Assembly (NCBI GenBank): GCA_030407085.1 | Contig: CM059584.1 | Span: 6,634,001 to 6,698,000 of the forward strand | Origin: Trichopria drosophilae | Lineage: Eukaryota; Arthropoda; Insecta; Hymenoptera; Diapriidae | Direction: 5' to 3' | Length of the DNA stretch: 64,000 bases | Shown: positions 10,486 through 21,759 of the stretch, one piece after another | How positions within the stretch are numbered: position 1 is the first letter of the stretch | How the letters are laid out: the number at the start of each line of letters is the position of its first letter | Position numbers and translations under genes: made by a program | The notes under the pieces: model-generated | Seen by the model: the letters and a program-made list of their open reading frames with translations, nothing else | What the model was told of the DNA's origin: nothing | Databases searched by the model: none

Positions 10486-12290
10486 GGAGTCATTATTTTT
10501 TTTTACATCTGAATCTTTCGTCTCTGTTGGGGAATAACTGACATATTTTTCTGTACAGACATTTTTTAGATGTCCATCAATTTTTCATTGTAGAACAATT
10601 TCTTTTTGAATCAATAATTTCAGACACCCCACAAACTTTCCAATTGAATCTAAAAAAATTTGTGATTCCCGAATGTCATTTTGATTTGAAAGTAATAAAA
10701 AACACACCAAAAGCAAAATATCGATAATTATTTCTAATAACAATCGACCCAGGAGACTTCCTCAGGGGGGAAATGTAATTGCTTCTTGAGTTTTTTATCT
10801 TGTTTTTTTTTTAATGAATTCGAGTATTTCATAGTAAAACAATTCGTTATAATTAATAACCAATTTGTAGACTTTTAGGAGCCATTTTGTGCCTATAAAA
10901 CTTCTCTTGGATAAAAATAAATGTTTGAAAGATTACGGCCACTGAAATTTCGATTCTGAAAATAAGGACAACTTTCGAATTGTATCTTAAGCGACTGGCT
11001 ATTAAAAAATTATAATTTTGTGATTAAAATGTTATTGAATCGATCAACTTAATAAATGAGAAAAACGTGTAACTAAATTGGCTAAAAGTAAATATAAATA
11101 TCAGCGAATTACATTTATGGGAATAAGTGAGACATTAATGTATCTATTGAAAGTAAGGGAACGTTAGGATCTCAGTAAAAAGCGACCATTGAGAAGATGA
11201 ATTCGGTCGTGACACGAGTGTATCTTGATGCTGCCGCTAACTACATGGTTTCACGTTGCCGGTTAATACAATACAAATCGGCATCTCGTAGTAATTTGAA
11301 TTGCAAAAAAAATGTGAATTAAATGGACACCTTTGCACCGGCGTTATAAACAGTTTTCTTCATTCCAAATTTCGCGGATTCCTTTCTACGCTAATGGCAT
11401 TGTTCATAAGTGAAGGAAAATTACCGAGTTCGAAAGATCTTAGCGATTTATCCTCATACAACGATCACTAATTTTCATTTATTGGCAATCGCTTTATTTA
11501 ATAACATAACAATTTTTACCTTGAACTAAAATTTTTATTAGAAATATTAGGTCGCTTTTGATATTTCGAGATCCACTTTTTTAACTATATAAAAATTTTA
11601 AACGGAAGTCTTTTATAATGATAACCGTAAAACATTTGTGACGTACGAAAATAAAAACTATAAATATCGTCGCTAATGAGCGACACGTATCTTAATCGTA
11701 TGACAGTTTCAAATGCTAAAAATGCGGTCAGCAACAGACCAACAGCCAAAAAAGAATATACGCAGTAGCGTTAATGAAATCCAACGTGATCAATTAAGAC
11801 CGTCTTTCACTTTTTTATCTGAATTACCGTTGATTTATTTCTTTTCATTTTATGAATTATGCAATTGTTTAAGTGTGCAGTAACAAAGTGACAGGGAATA
11901 AACTAGAAAATTCTTCAATTGAAAAGTTTATTTTTTGGATGTACAATAATTAACATGTAGTTTTTATTTATTTTGCACATAACTGTTTATCAAATTTTCA
12001 TTTTGCAATAAAGAATTAAACCAAACAAATTTAAATTTGAATTACAACTTTTCGGGTAATTAATGCCTTTCTATAAATTACGATTTGCAATAGTATTATT
12101 TTGATTGAAATTATGTACAAATATTTTTCATAATTTATGAAACGTTATTGAAATTAGGAATAGTACAGACTAGAAAGTTATTTATTTCACAGAAAATGAA
12201 TAACAATTTGCTTAATAGATATTTTTTTCGTATTAAGATTGTACAATGACTGCTAACGAGCAGTATTTTGGGCTCAGCAAAGAAGAAATT
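10486..12290. other. AT-rich stretch without a recognisable gene
   Basis: Only short chance frames. The one structured item is near 11190-11235, where the sequence resembles part of the 9.7 kb island. The rest shows no tandem repeat or paired TIR. Confidence 0.4.
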
Positions 12291-12490
12291 TATTTTGCTC
12301 CCTAGGGAAAGAAAATGCTACTTGGCTCCCTCGATATAGGGAACAAAATACGATTCTGTACTGAATCTGTAAGTATAGTATGTTGTGCAACTAGGGAGCA
12401 AAATACATATTCACTCTTGTTGCACATACTATTTTCTCATACGAGGGCGTGCTATTTTGCTCCCGCGATATATTTATTTTGCTCACTAGG
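12291..12490. repeat. Inverted CTAGGGAGCAAAATA boxes, cluster 2
   Basis: TATTTTGCTCCCTAGG (12291-12305) is followed by its inverse CTAGGGAGCAAAATA (12391-12405). Two further partial boxes follow: CTATTTTGCTCCCGCG (from 12452) and TATTTTGCTCACTAGG (12475-12490). A variant, TAGGGAACAAAATACG, lies near 12337-12352. So five related boxes in both orientations occupy 200 bp. This resembles a cluster of degraded MITE ends or a small foldback satellite. Confidence 0.5.
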
Positions 12491-12789
12491 AACAGAATGT
12501 GTCAAAAAATGACTGTCAGCTTGTCGATTTGCCTATTTTTTTCTGTGGCTATTGGCTTATGACTTTCGGTTTTTTGACCTGTCGGCTTTTTATTTTGTTG
12601 GTTTTCGACCCACACCTCTTTATTCAAACCTTCATTAAATTACTATTTTAATTTTTGGTAATAAATTACATTAAATTCATCATTTTTGTATATGGTTTGC
12701 TTAATATTGAAAAAATTGCAAGATAATCTACATAGAACAAAATTTCACCTCGTATATGGCATGTTATCAAATACGTTAAAAAATGATAT

Positions 12790-13345
12790 ACGTACTAAAC
12801 ATGACACGCGATTACGAAATCCCCATACTTTCGATTTTCTCAAACGTCCTGAAAATTCATCTCAGCCACTCGGCAAAAAGTGTGTCGAATTTAGCGCTCT
12901 AAGTTCTATTCGCTACAGAAGAGAGCGGCCCCTGTGTAATTTACTGAAAGACGCGTGTGGCGTCGTTCGGAAATTACTGGTTTGTCCCAGGAGAAGAAAT
13001 CGTGACTCCCGCCGCATTCTCCTGGCGTGAACTAACGGCAGCAGTATTCGCGAATGTACATATTAGTTATTATATTTATATATGCAAACCCCAGCCGAAG
13101 GCTTCGTTTCTATAACGATACTGAAAGTGCGAGGCGAAAGAATCGCGTGTTTCCACGGGTAAAAGTCGCCCAGGGCTGCGTTCGCCGCTTTTCTTACTTT
13201 TTTTTTTAAATCCCTAGAACTGCATTCGTGGCAAGTACTCGTTCGACAATGTAGAACGGTGTTTTGATAACGATAAAACGAGAAGAGGTCGGCACGTGTC
13301 GGGCTGGCAGTTAAGCCGTTAAAATCGCTGAACAACGTCTAGCGG
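12790..13345. other. GC-richer island with shadow ORFs on both strands
   Basis: The island carries frames of 114 codons (plus, starting in AT-rich DNA at 12686) and 90 codons (minus, 13063-13335). Neither contains a domain I recognise. The 15-mer CGTGACTCCCGCCGC (13001-13015) recurs at 23608-23622. It is more likely conserved noncoding or exon-remnant sequence than a complete gene. Confidence 0.25.
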
Positions 13346-14116
13346 TAAATGTGTCATGAAACGAGAATACCCGATGTTAAAGAGGCTGTTTTTAGATTAA
13401 AATGGAAAATGCAGATTTCGAAATTAATAAAAAGATTTTTTAGCAAGTGTCATTTATTTTAGCAATTAAAAAAATTACGTATGCACGGATTAAAATAAAA
13501 GGAAATTTTTGGTTCATGAATAAATCGAATTTAATTTAAATATATAAAAGTGAACCATTATCTTAGCCTAATGAACGTATCCGTACTCTTCCTTCTAAGA
13601 AAAACTCTCTCTCTACTTCCCCTTTCTTTTTTACGAACTCTCTGACACAATTTCGTTATATATGTGTCGGAGGTTGTTTTAATCGCACAATTTTTTAACA
13701 GATTTCCATCCATCAATCTTGAAGGGATTAGAAAATTACGAAAATAGAAACAGGAAGTACGTCTTTCAATACATCGTAACTCAAAATTAATAGGTTCTAA
13801 TTTAACGTGTAATTTACAGGATAGCGAACTTCTTGTTGATATAATTGATCGTTTGCAGACGGAACGTTTTTAATGTAGGTATTTCATTATTCTTGGTTTG
13901 AAGCTTTTTGTTGCATTTGCTACCTACGCTATTTATCTTCTGATACGTGGTAATCAGGATATTGAATGGTTTGTATTTTGTTGGTATGAATTCTAATTGT
14001 GTAATGGATTAAGTATTATTTAAAAGTTATGAAAGAATTTTTTGAAGAAATTTCTTTGGTAACTCGATCTTAAAACATATCAATTGAATTTTTTGCGAAG
14101 TATACTTCGATGGAAA

Positions 14117-14244
14117 ACACTAAGAAAAGTTTTGATGGAAAAATTCCCATACTCTCTTTATACACTCGGGAAGTTTTTTACATTTTAATGAAATAATTAG
14201 AATATATTGTGTGAACATTTTGTTTACAGAAATTTTCTCAGTGT
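14117..14244. mobile_element. MITE-like 128-bp unit with ACACT-AGAAAA ends
   Basis: ACACTAAGAAAA (14117-14128) and TTTTCTCAGTGT (14233-14244) are inverted with one mismatch. Ends of the form ACACTGAGAAAA are common on small non-autonomous elements in insects, as general knowledge. The interior is AT-rich with no ORF. A separate hairpin, ATTCCCTA (14259-14266) with TAGGGAAT (14289-14296), lies just outside. Short TIRs make this tentative. Confidence 0.35.
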
Positions 14245-15131
14245 ATGTACAAAATTTAATTCCCTACAAAAAAATGTTAAATTGTTTTTAGGGAATAATA
14301 ATGTATGAAAGTAGCAAGCAATGATATAGAGCGCCATCTGTGTTAGCCACGGAACTTTATGGCCCACATACTGTACGTGAAGATTTGTTATTTCATTATA
14401 AATACTATTGTTCAGAAAACAACAAAATTTAAAGACAGGATGACGACGAAGAATCCAGATGTGATTTTTGAAAATGCGCCCTCAAATACTGGCAATTTGC
14501 TCTTTCGGTAGAAATAATCATCAAGAATAATCAATCAGAAATAATCGGCTTAATTTTCAATAGAGAAAAGTCCAATAAGAAATATTCTTATATTTATTAG
14601 AACTTTTCACTTCATAAAGATAGAGATTTCACTATTTATTTCGAGTGGGTAACGCGCGTTTATCCTAACAAACAATTGTCCAAAAATTGTTATTATCCGA
14701 GATATTATACTATAACTATACTATATCTAATTGTACCTCTGAACTATGTATACACAGAGAGAGAAAAAAGGTTAATGGAACCAAGAAGAAAACGTAGAAA
14801 TGATTATAACATTTGATAATAGTACAATTAACATCGTGAAAAGATGTAGTTGATAGTATCTTATTTTTATAATTCATAATACCGTCAAATATAGCATAAA
14901 ATAATTACTTTTTATGATGATAAGTAGTTATTTTTGTTTAATCACTTTTACAAAATCTATTTTCGTAGTCAAGAATATTTTGAGTGACTATTTAATTGTA
15001 AAACTACGGTAGATTTGAGTTTATGTGCTATGCTGCAGATTTAAATATCGGGAAGTAGTAAACAGAACAATGTTTTCTTTTGTTTTACTATGGAAATGGT
15101 TAATCTAACCATTTTAATATACACTTTCGGT

Positions 15132-15178
15132 CTAATGTCTGTTCCAATAAATGTCTGTTTCAACAAATATCTGTTAGG
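15132..15178 (+). repeat. Short tandem repeat, three 16-19-bp units
   Basis: AATGTCTGTTCCAATA, AATGTCTGTTTCAACA and AATATCTGTTAGGA follow one another directly. Three diverged copies of one unit are visible by eye. Confidence 0.5.
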
Positions 15179-15414
15179 ACAAACACACGTCACTGAAACA
15201 TTCAACGTCAAAAAAATTAAGTTGCATCGCCGATTTCTTTCAAAATTGGTATAGTTATTATACCTCAGTATATGTAAAACAAGAACACAAAGTAATTTTT
15301 TGAAATTTTGAAAATTACCGAGAATACGCCATTTTGACTCAATTTTCGTATTTTATTTGTTTCATTTGGGGTTGCGGATGATTTTTTACGACGTATTTGA
15401 AAAAATTCTATTTT

Positions 15415-15566
15415 GGGGCAAAGTGGAATGTATTCTGTTTTGATTTAGGTTCACAGAGATAAGTAAGAACTCTCTTTCCCTCTCTCTCTCTTTCTCCCTC
15501 TCCCTCTCTCTCTTGAGTTGTGTCCACGGCTCGTAGTGGCCAGGACACTAATAAATAAATTTTTAA

Positions 15567-15601
<35 letters not shown>

Positions 15602-15886
15602 TCCTTTCTCGCTCCCTCCCCGCTCTCTTTCTCTCTCCCTGTCAAACCTTTCCAGAAGTAATTTTAACAACCCGCCCCACTTTGCCCCTGGATTTTCAGA
15701 TTTCTCAAAAAAAAGTTTTTTCGTAAAATTGAAATTTGGAATATTAAACAGATACTCTTTTTTTTAAATGCGTTTCATAATAAGTTAGTTGAGGACCTAA
15801 ATAAGGGTTTCTAAACCACACCTAACCATTCTTATGCCCCATATTTTTTGTATACAAGTTTTTCCAAAACCATCCCACTTTGCCCC
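15415..15886. repeat. CT microsatellites between GGGGCAAAGTGG boxes
   Basis: GGGGCAAAGTGG (15415-15426) is matched by its perfect inverse CCACTTTGCCCC at 15677-15688 and again at 15875-15886. Between them are CT-rich arrays (about 15473-15513 and 15570-15645) separated by a unique segment ending GGACACTAATAAATAAAT. That AT-rich tail before a microsatellite resembles a retroposon 3' end, which is an inference. The repeated 12-bp box in both orientations suggests remnants of one repeated family. Confidence 0.45.
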
Positions 15887-16059
15887 TACTTCCCCTACAA
15901 TTACACAAATTTTAAAGAAAATCGGTAAATGCAGTGCAACTTTGATATTTTTGACGAGGAATGTCTCGACTCTGACACAATTTATCCTTCATGAATAGTG
16001 AATTTTCACACTTCGTGATGTTTTTTACAAACTTGATTTTTCTCCACCTCAAAGTATAT

Positions 16060-16680
16060 CACCGATATGAGGAATGCATGAAATGGAGTATGATCGACAG
16101 GGTCGAGAAGAAAAGGAACGAGCCGCGAAATATACACCGACAATAAAATCATTGCCCGAAATCCAAGATTGATGCGCATTGGGGCGCTCATAAATTTTCG
16201 AGCGGCGTGGAATTTTAAAATTTCGATTATTATCTGAAAAAACGGCGATATCCCCAGCGGTCCCGATTACGAGGAAGAATTTACCCGGTGGCCTTTTGTG
16301 CGGGGTTAGCCTCGATTCAACGATAATGAGACACGCGTTCCTTTTTCTGCGAGCGAGAGCGTCCTAATTTTTTTACCGCCGCGCGCCGCCGCCGCCTCCA
16401 CCAGCCTCTGAAACGGGCATGAGAGCTTCCTCTCGGTACAAAATGGCACGGGGAAATGCACATTTCTATACCCGACTCTTCCTTTGTCTTCTGTGTCGCG
16501 GTACAAGGCCGCAAATGAAATTACGCGATTTGAATTAATCGCGGCTGCGGTTACTCGATGTTCTCCATGTTGCCGCAAGAACTTGGACTTTGTTCGATTT
16601 TTTCCCTTGTTCTAGCAAGTGTCGCGCCGAATGGGGAACTGCAAGTAAAGGCGAACTCCGACAAACGTAGAATCTTGTAA
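16060..16680. other. GC-rich island with a GCC run
   Basis: A long GC-richer block containing CGGTGG, GAGCGAGAGCG and a GCC-rich run at about 16376-16405. The run keeps frames open on the minus strand (16306-16578), giving Arg/Ala-rich translations without domain motifs. I treat these as composition artefacts. A regulatory or 5' untranslated role is possible. Confidence 0.3.
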
Positions 16681-17037
16681 CTTTTTTCAGTTACTTCCAA
16701 GGTACCGACATAATTGGGTATCATGACTGAATAAATTTGGAAAAATAATTATCTCAGAAAAATAAAAATTAAGGGCAACGCTTAAACAATATTTCTTTTA
16801 CCTTTTAACAGGCGACAATTTTACAACTTTTTAATAATCTTTTAACTTGATTTACAAACGTCACATTAAAAAAGAGGTTATGTCTACGATATCGTCCATG
16901 ACATGTATATAATATACGACCAAGATTTTCTCGATGTTTCTGGCTGCAGAATTAGCTAGTTGTCTCATACCGGGCGTAACAGCTTCTAAGGAGGTGCATC
17001 ACAAGTTAAAAAATAAGTAGTACTTTTCGATCCTAGG

Positions 17038-17135
17038 CCGTAAAGTTAATTTTTACGGACCGAATGGAGATTGCGAGTCCGAGGACTGGCTGAGGATCTC
17101 ATAACCCTCAAACGAGGTCGTAAAATTTTACGGCC
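17038..17135. repeat. Paired CGTAAA palindromes
   Basis: CCGTAAA (17038-17044) with TTTACGG (17052-17058), and CGTAAAATTTTACG (17119-17132), a perfect 14-bp palindrome extended by GG/CC outside. The layout of two CGTAAAAT palindromes about 70 bp apart mirrors copy A at 987-1112. It is followed by GCCAAAACTATTTTTTGATACC, loosely like that element's end. Probably a diverged member of the same family. Confidence 0.35.
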
Positions 17136-17299
17136 ACGGAGCCAAAACTATTTTTTGATACCTGGACACCTGGATTACCTGGACAGAATTTTTTTGGTTT
17201 ACCTGCTAATAAACAGGGATTACGAAGTTATAATATTTCTTTTATGGTCAGTAACAAATCGTTTTAATAATCGAGGGATTATTACTAGTAAAAGAGCCT

Positions 17300-18150
17300 T
17301 TTAGCAGTTTAATTATGAAGGATTACTCACGTTCAGTCCAAACAATTGAGAAATCGTTAAAAAAAAAACTCAGGTTTAACGAATGTGTTACTTGTTCGTC
17401 ATTCATTGATTGAAAATATTTAAACTTTTTTAAGAGATATAAGGAAATCCATGGTATTTTTAAAATTGAACAGTCGTACAAAAATTGGATAAATGAAAGT
17501 CAACTGACTTTTGTTAGTACGTTTTACGCCTCTATGACAGAATGCCCGGGACTACGAAAATTCTTCGAGATTCAAACATGAATTTATTTTACGAGCTCAC
17601 AGAAGGGAGTAAAATAATCATTTTACATAAAAAAAAAACATTTTCCATATATGTGCGTGATGTCAATTGTCATCTCATAAGACTTCAAAAGCCCATTACA
17701 ATTACTTTTTTTTGTTTGCTTATGGGTAAATCCAATAAACATTTAACTTTTCTAAGGCTGGATAGTTGGCGAGATTGTTAAAAAAATGTTTGTTAAATTA
17801 TGGTAAATAATTAGAAAATCTGTTTAATTGGATAAACACGTTGAAGTAAGTTCAAAATGTATTCAATATTGAAAATTATTATAGTAATACTTTAATATAT
17901 TAGTATCTGACTATATTATATATAATTTTATAATTAATATAGGAATTATGAGATTACCAATGTTATTTTTCACGCAATCGCTAAAACTTTTTTAAATCAT
18001 TCAATTTCCCTCATTATTCAAATAATAAGAAACCTATAAATAAGAAAGTTATGAATAATAACGTTAAAATATCTCCAAAAAATTGGAGTGCCTTTCTCGA
18101 AAATACATCTTGTACAAATATTTATGTATTATAATGCAATTATAATTGCA
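17300..18150. other. AT-rich stretch without a recognisable gene
   Basis: Frames of up to 79 codons (17542-17781) are low-complexity. No repeat pair or RNA gene was seen. Confidence 0.4.
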
Positions 18151-18231
18151 ATAGTTTTTTTTAACACTCCGGGAGTAGAACTCGATTTTGCGCCCTGCAG
18201 TGAAATCATCCGGCGCAAATTATCGATCTCC

Positions 18232-18294
18232 ACACTCGTCGTATTAAAAAAAATCGTATGCAACATGGGCGAAATATCTATCTCCGACGAGTGT
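18232..18294. repeat. 10-bp perfect inverted repeat
   Basis: ACACTCGTCG (18232-18241) and CGACGAGTGT (18285-18294) are exact inverses with a 43-nt spacer. The GCGCCCTGCAG and CGGCGCAAA words just upstream recall the palindromic family noted elsewhere, though weakly. Confidence 0.4.
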
Positions 18295-19212
18295 TATTGT
18301 TTACCCTCGCTTCGTTCATGGAACAAACTTCACACTTGTGAAAGATCGTTATTGGTGCCCTTGTTACATAACATATTATTTTCAGTCTTCATTTATCTCA
18401 AATTTAAAAGGTGGTTTTACTGTACCAAAAACTCAACTAAATGACTTTCAATTACACTCTAAGAACAGTCCTTTTGCTGCAAGTGGAATATACTTGCCGC
18501 AAATGGATAATCCACTGGATATATGAGTAATCTGATTTCTTCTTGGCGCAAGAGGACAATCTTTTTGAAGAGAATCCGCTTGCTGCAAAACGATTTTATA
18601 TTTGCATCAAGTAGCATATCCACTCCAGAACTATACATTTCCGGTAAAGACATTGTCATTTTGCTGCTAATAGAAAAAATGAGATTCGTGTGCAGTAATT
18701 ATAGAATGTAGACTTAGATGTTCAACACTTACAGCATTTAAAACGCACTCATGTAACAAGCCATTGTAAAAAACAATTGATCGGTCTGCATGCAGCCTTC
18801 GGATATATATTTCCCAACGAAAAATTTGTTAACCTCCAAAAATCTACCGCACGTGGTACTTAATTGAAAATATTTTTTTGATTAAATTTTCAGTTTCTCT
18901 TTTTTAGCAGGTTATGTATCTCTAGGTGAATTTTAGGTTAAGCTCCCAATTCGACATAACTCCTTGCTCTTTGTACAGTTGTTTATAAAGTATACAATTA
19001 AATAATATATGACATAATAAAATAATAAGAACTGACAATTCTAATATCCACAAAATATCAAGACCTGTTTGGCTTACAATTTATTACAACAAACATTTAT
19101 AAATACATCAGGGTATACCTCGACAATGATCTGTCCTTCACATTTTGCCAAGGTATTTTTTATTAACAAACATTGAATAAATAGAGTATGTTATTAAATT
19201 TTTTTGACATAA

Positions 19213-19545
19213 ATGGAGTTCAAGTTTTATATTAGATTTCAATACATATTGTATCTCACTATCGACACCGTAGTTTTGTTACATTGGTTTTGTTACCATG
19301 GTTTCGTTATACACATGCAGACTGTATTGTGCACTATTCATGTAGATCCACTTGAGCCAAGCGGATTTCTTCTCCCGTCAAATGGAATTCGCTTTTGCGG
19401 CAAAATGATTGCTTATTTGACGTCAAAAAGAATCTCTTTGACGGACGTGGAAATATGTTTGCCTCAAGAAGACAGTGATCAGGAGGACGATCCTTTTACA
19501 GTAAAACAATTATTTCTAAGAGTGTATGAATTGCAGTTCCGTTAA
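19213..19545 (+). CDS. Coding-like ORF, 110 codons, unknown
   Basis: The 3' two-thirds, from about 19319, has varied codon use unlike the AT-rich flanks. It encodes CTIHVDPLEPSGF, FCGKMIAYLTSKRISL and an acidic stretch QEDSDQEDDPF before the stop. The first 35 codons are AT-rich and hydrophobic. They end in a pyrimidine-leaning tract plus CATGCAG, so a splice acceptor at about 19319 and an exon of 75 codons is an alternative to the ATG at 19213. No domain is recognised. It could be an exon, a processed fragment or a remnant of a mobile-element protein. Confidence 0.25.
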   Translation: MEFKFYIRFQYILYLTIDTVVLLHWFCYHGFVIHMQTVLCTIHVDPLEPSGFLLPSNGIRFCGKMIAYLTSKRISLTDVEICLPQEDSDQEDDPFTVKQLFLRVYELQFR

Positions 19546-20055
19546 GTTTTGAAAATAAGTGGTGGACTAGCTGATATTAACTCTTTGTTACTTTAAAAAT
19601 GTATTGGTCCAAGCTTGTGTCGTCAAAATGTAAATTTGATATTTTCGAAAACGTAATTTTAAAAGTGTGAACTGTGGAATATCTTGCTTATACAATCGGT
19701 CCGAACAAACCAGATTGGTTTTAGTTTCTGGATAGTAATTCATATCTAGTTTTTAGTCAGTAACCGACATAATATACTAGAAAGCGTCCGAATTGAATCA
19801 ATATTTATTATAAATAAATATCTAATTATTATGAAATGAACTGCACAAGTGTAGTTATGTTATTTAATTTGAATCTAAATATATTTTTCTTTTGAAAGTA
19901 GATAATGAAACCATTTGAAATTGTGAGTAAGATTAACTCCTTTCCCCGACCAAAAATTGCCTGAATAATTAAAAATATCTATTACGGATGTTAAACAAGT
20001 AAAACAGCGGTTAATAGAATGTAAATATTATGCAAATTAGGTACTGTAAACGCCG

Positions 20056-20593
20056 CACTATAGAGTAATAAAAAAATGTAGGGTAAATGAAACGAAAATT
20101 GACATTTGTTTCGAAATCATATATTTTGTGTTAAATAATGGACTAAGGTATTCGGGAAACTTCTATATTGTATTCGAACTAAATCCTTGCAGAAGAATAA
20201 ATAAATATAAAGCAGAAATGTGAGAACGAAGTACCTATTACTGACCGTGGACTAATTAGGTACTATTCTTTCTTAAATTTCTGTTTTATATTTACTCGTT
20301 TGTTATTCTGCAAGAATTTAGCTCAAGTTTCTCGAATACTTCACTGAATTTTCTTATTTTTGACACAAAATATATGATTTCGAGATAAATGTCAATTTTA
20401 CTTTTATTTACTTTCAAGTCGAACACAAAATAGAAAAACAAAATTTTCATTTTGTACTTTATACTTAATTTTCCTCTATCCTACAAACATCAAGATGTAA
20501 AGCCGTGAAAACCGCATTGTACTATCTAATTTGGTTAGTGACTTCTAAGATATTGTAGACAAACTATTTTTTTTCGTATTTTACTCCATAGTG
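20056..20593. mobile_element. Large foldback element, about 540 bp
   Basis: Arms at about 20094-20240 and 20253-20399 are inverted copies with short indels. Landmarks are the 19-bp block CGAAATCATATATTTTGTG shared by both arms, TTGCAGAA, and the central GTACCTATTA facing TAATTAGGTAC. Outer ends CACTATAGAGTAA (20056-20068) and TTACTCCATAGTG (20581-20593) also match inversely. An extra 155 bp in the right arm makes the arms unequal. No transposase ORF exists. It is a foldback or snapback non-autonomous DNA element; the target duplication is not clear. Confidence 0.6.
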
Positions 20594-21484
20594 TGCCATT
20601 ATTCATTAAACAACTTATTGTTATAAATATATTAAAATTGTTGGAATTGGAGGAAAACGAATTTTCAAATTGGCGTATTGAACTAAACATAAAGTGTGTA
20701 TTAATTAACCAAACAAAATAAAAATTATATTTACACTCTTATATTTTGAGTACTTTTGTTTAGACGGCCATCTTGAACTGTACGTCGAGAATCGAGAGCA
20801 GCTTTCAAAATGTTTCTAGTTCAAAACTAAACTGCTACTAGCTAGTATTTATATCGGGGGACTGGACAATTACGGTATTACACATTATGCGAGAAAACTG
20901 GCCAGTTTCATCGCTTAGTACCCGACTATTGTCAGGAATGTTAACCAGTGGCTATTTACACCCACATAAGATATAAATAGTCAATAACTGAAATAACCAT
21001 GTTATATTTACTGTAGAATATGTAGTAATTACCAAAAATAGCTTGTATTAAATTTTTATTACGATATATTTTCATACTAGCAGTACAGTAGTGTATTGAG
21101 ATTAGGTCGAACTGAATATCATACCAAGTGATGGTAGTGCCAATAAAACAACTACTAACCAAACATTATAAATAGTTCATGTCTTTGGCTTTATATCTTT
21201 CCGGGTATTTTTTATAATAAGTTTTATTAGTGAAATTTAGCCCTAAAGTTGGTTCACAAACAGTCGAATCTTCAATAAACTGATTTATTTTAATTAATAA
21301 GAAAAACACTTATAATATAAATAATTCTGGTATAAACACTTATAAACAATTAGAAATTGTCCTGGGTTATTTGAATGTTCAGGAATGCGATGCGGATCCC
21401 CATATTTTGTCAATAGTTCAAACCTGCGAGAATTAAGATTATCGAAAAATTATCAACTTTAATCACGTACCCAGAACAGGGTTA

Positions 21485-21676
21485 TTAACTGGGCTCCTGA
21501 CCGTCGGGCACATAATGAAAGTCGAACTGCAATCGTTCGTTTTCACTTAACGACAAATGCGTCCGTATACTTTGTGCCGTTTTTCTCTCTTTCGGTAAAT
21601 ACAGAAAATTGTCGGATGATTGATGGGCAACTAGAGCACAATGCCGGCGGCTTCGTATGCAGAAAACTTTCTTCAT
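21485..21676 (-). CDS. Coding-like ORF, 63 codons, unknown
   Basis: Codon use is balanced compared with the AT-rich surroundings, and the frame stays open upstream to about 21734. It encodes MKKVFCIRSRRHC, then NFLYLPKERKTAQS and FDFHYVPDGQEPS before a stop. No motif is recognised, and a plus-strand frame is open over part of it. It may be an exon fragment or chance. Two other minus-strand fragments of similar character lie at 23796-23993 and 24757-24924, but no splice chain linking them could be established. Confidence 0.2.
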   Translation of the reverse strand: MKKVFCIRSRRHCALVAHQSSDNFLYLPKERKTAQSIRTHLSLSENERLQFDFHYVPDGQEPS

Positions 21677-21759
21677 TGATAATTTTAATGAACTTGTCTG
21701 TATCTTGCACTTTGTCGCGGTTACTACTTATACCTTATGCTAAAAGTCGGAGAAGATAA

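Noticed and set aside
14750..14775. ACACAGAGAGAGAAAAAA as a MITE end
   Set aside because: No matching inverted partner found within several hundred bases.
16306..16578. Arg/Ala-rich minus-strand frames
   Set aside because: Produced by the GCC run; no motif and two frames open at once.
18459..18711. Frames on both strands with repeated TTGCTGCAA words
   Set aside because: Mirror frames in a mildly repetitive stretch, no family resemblance.
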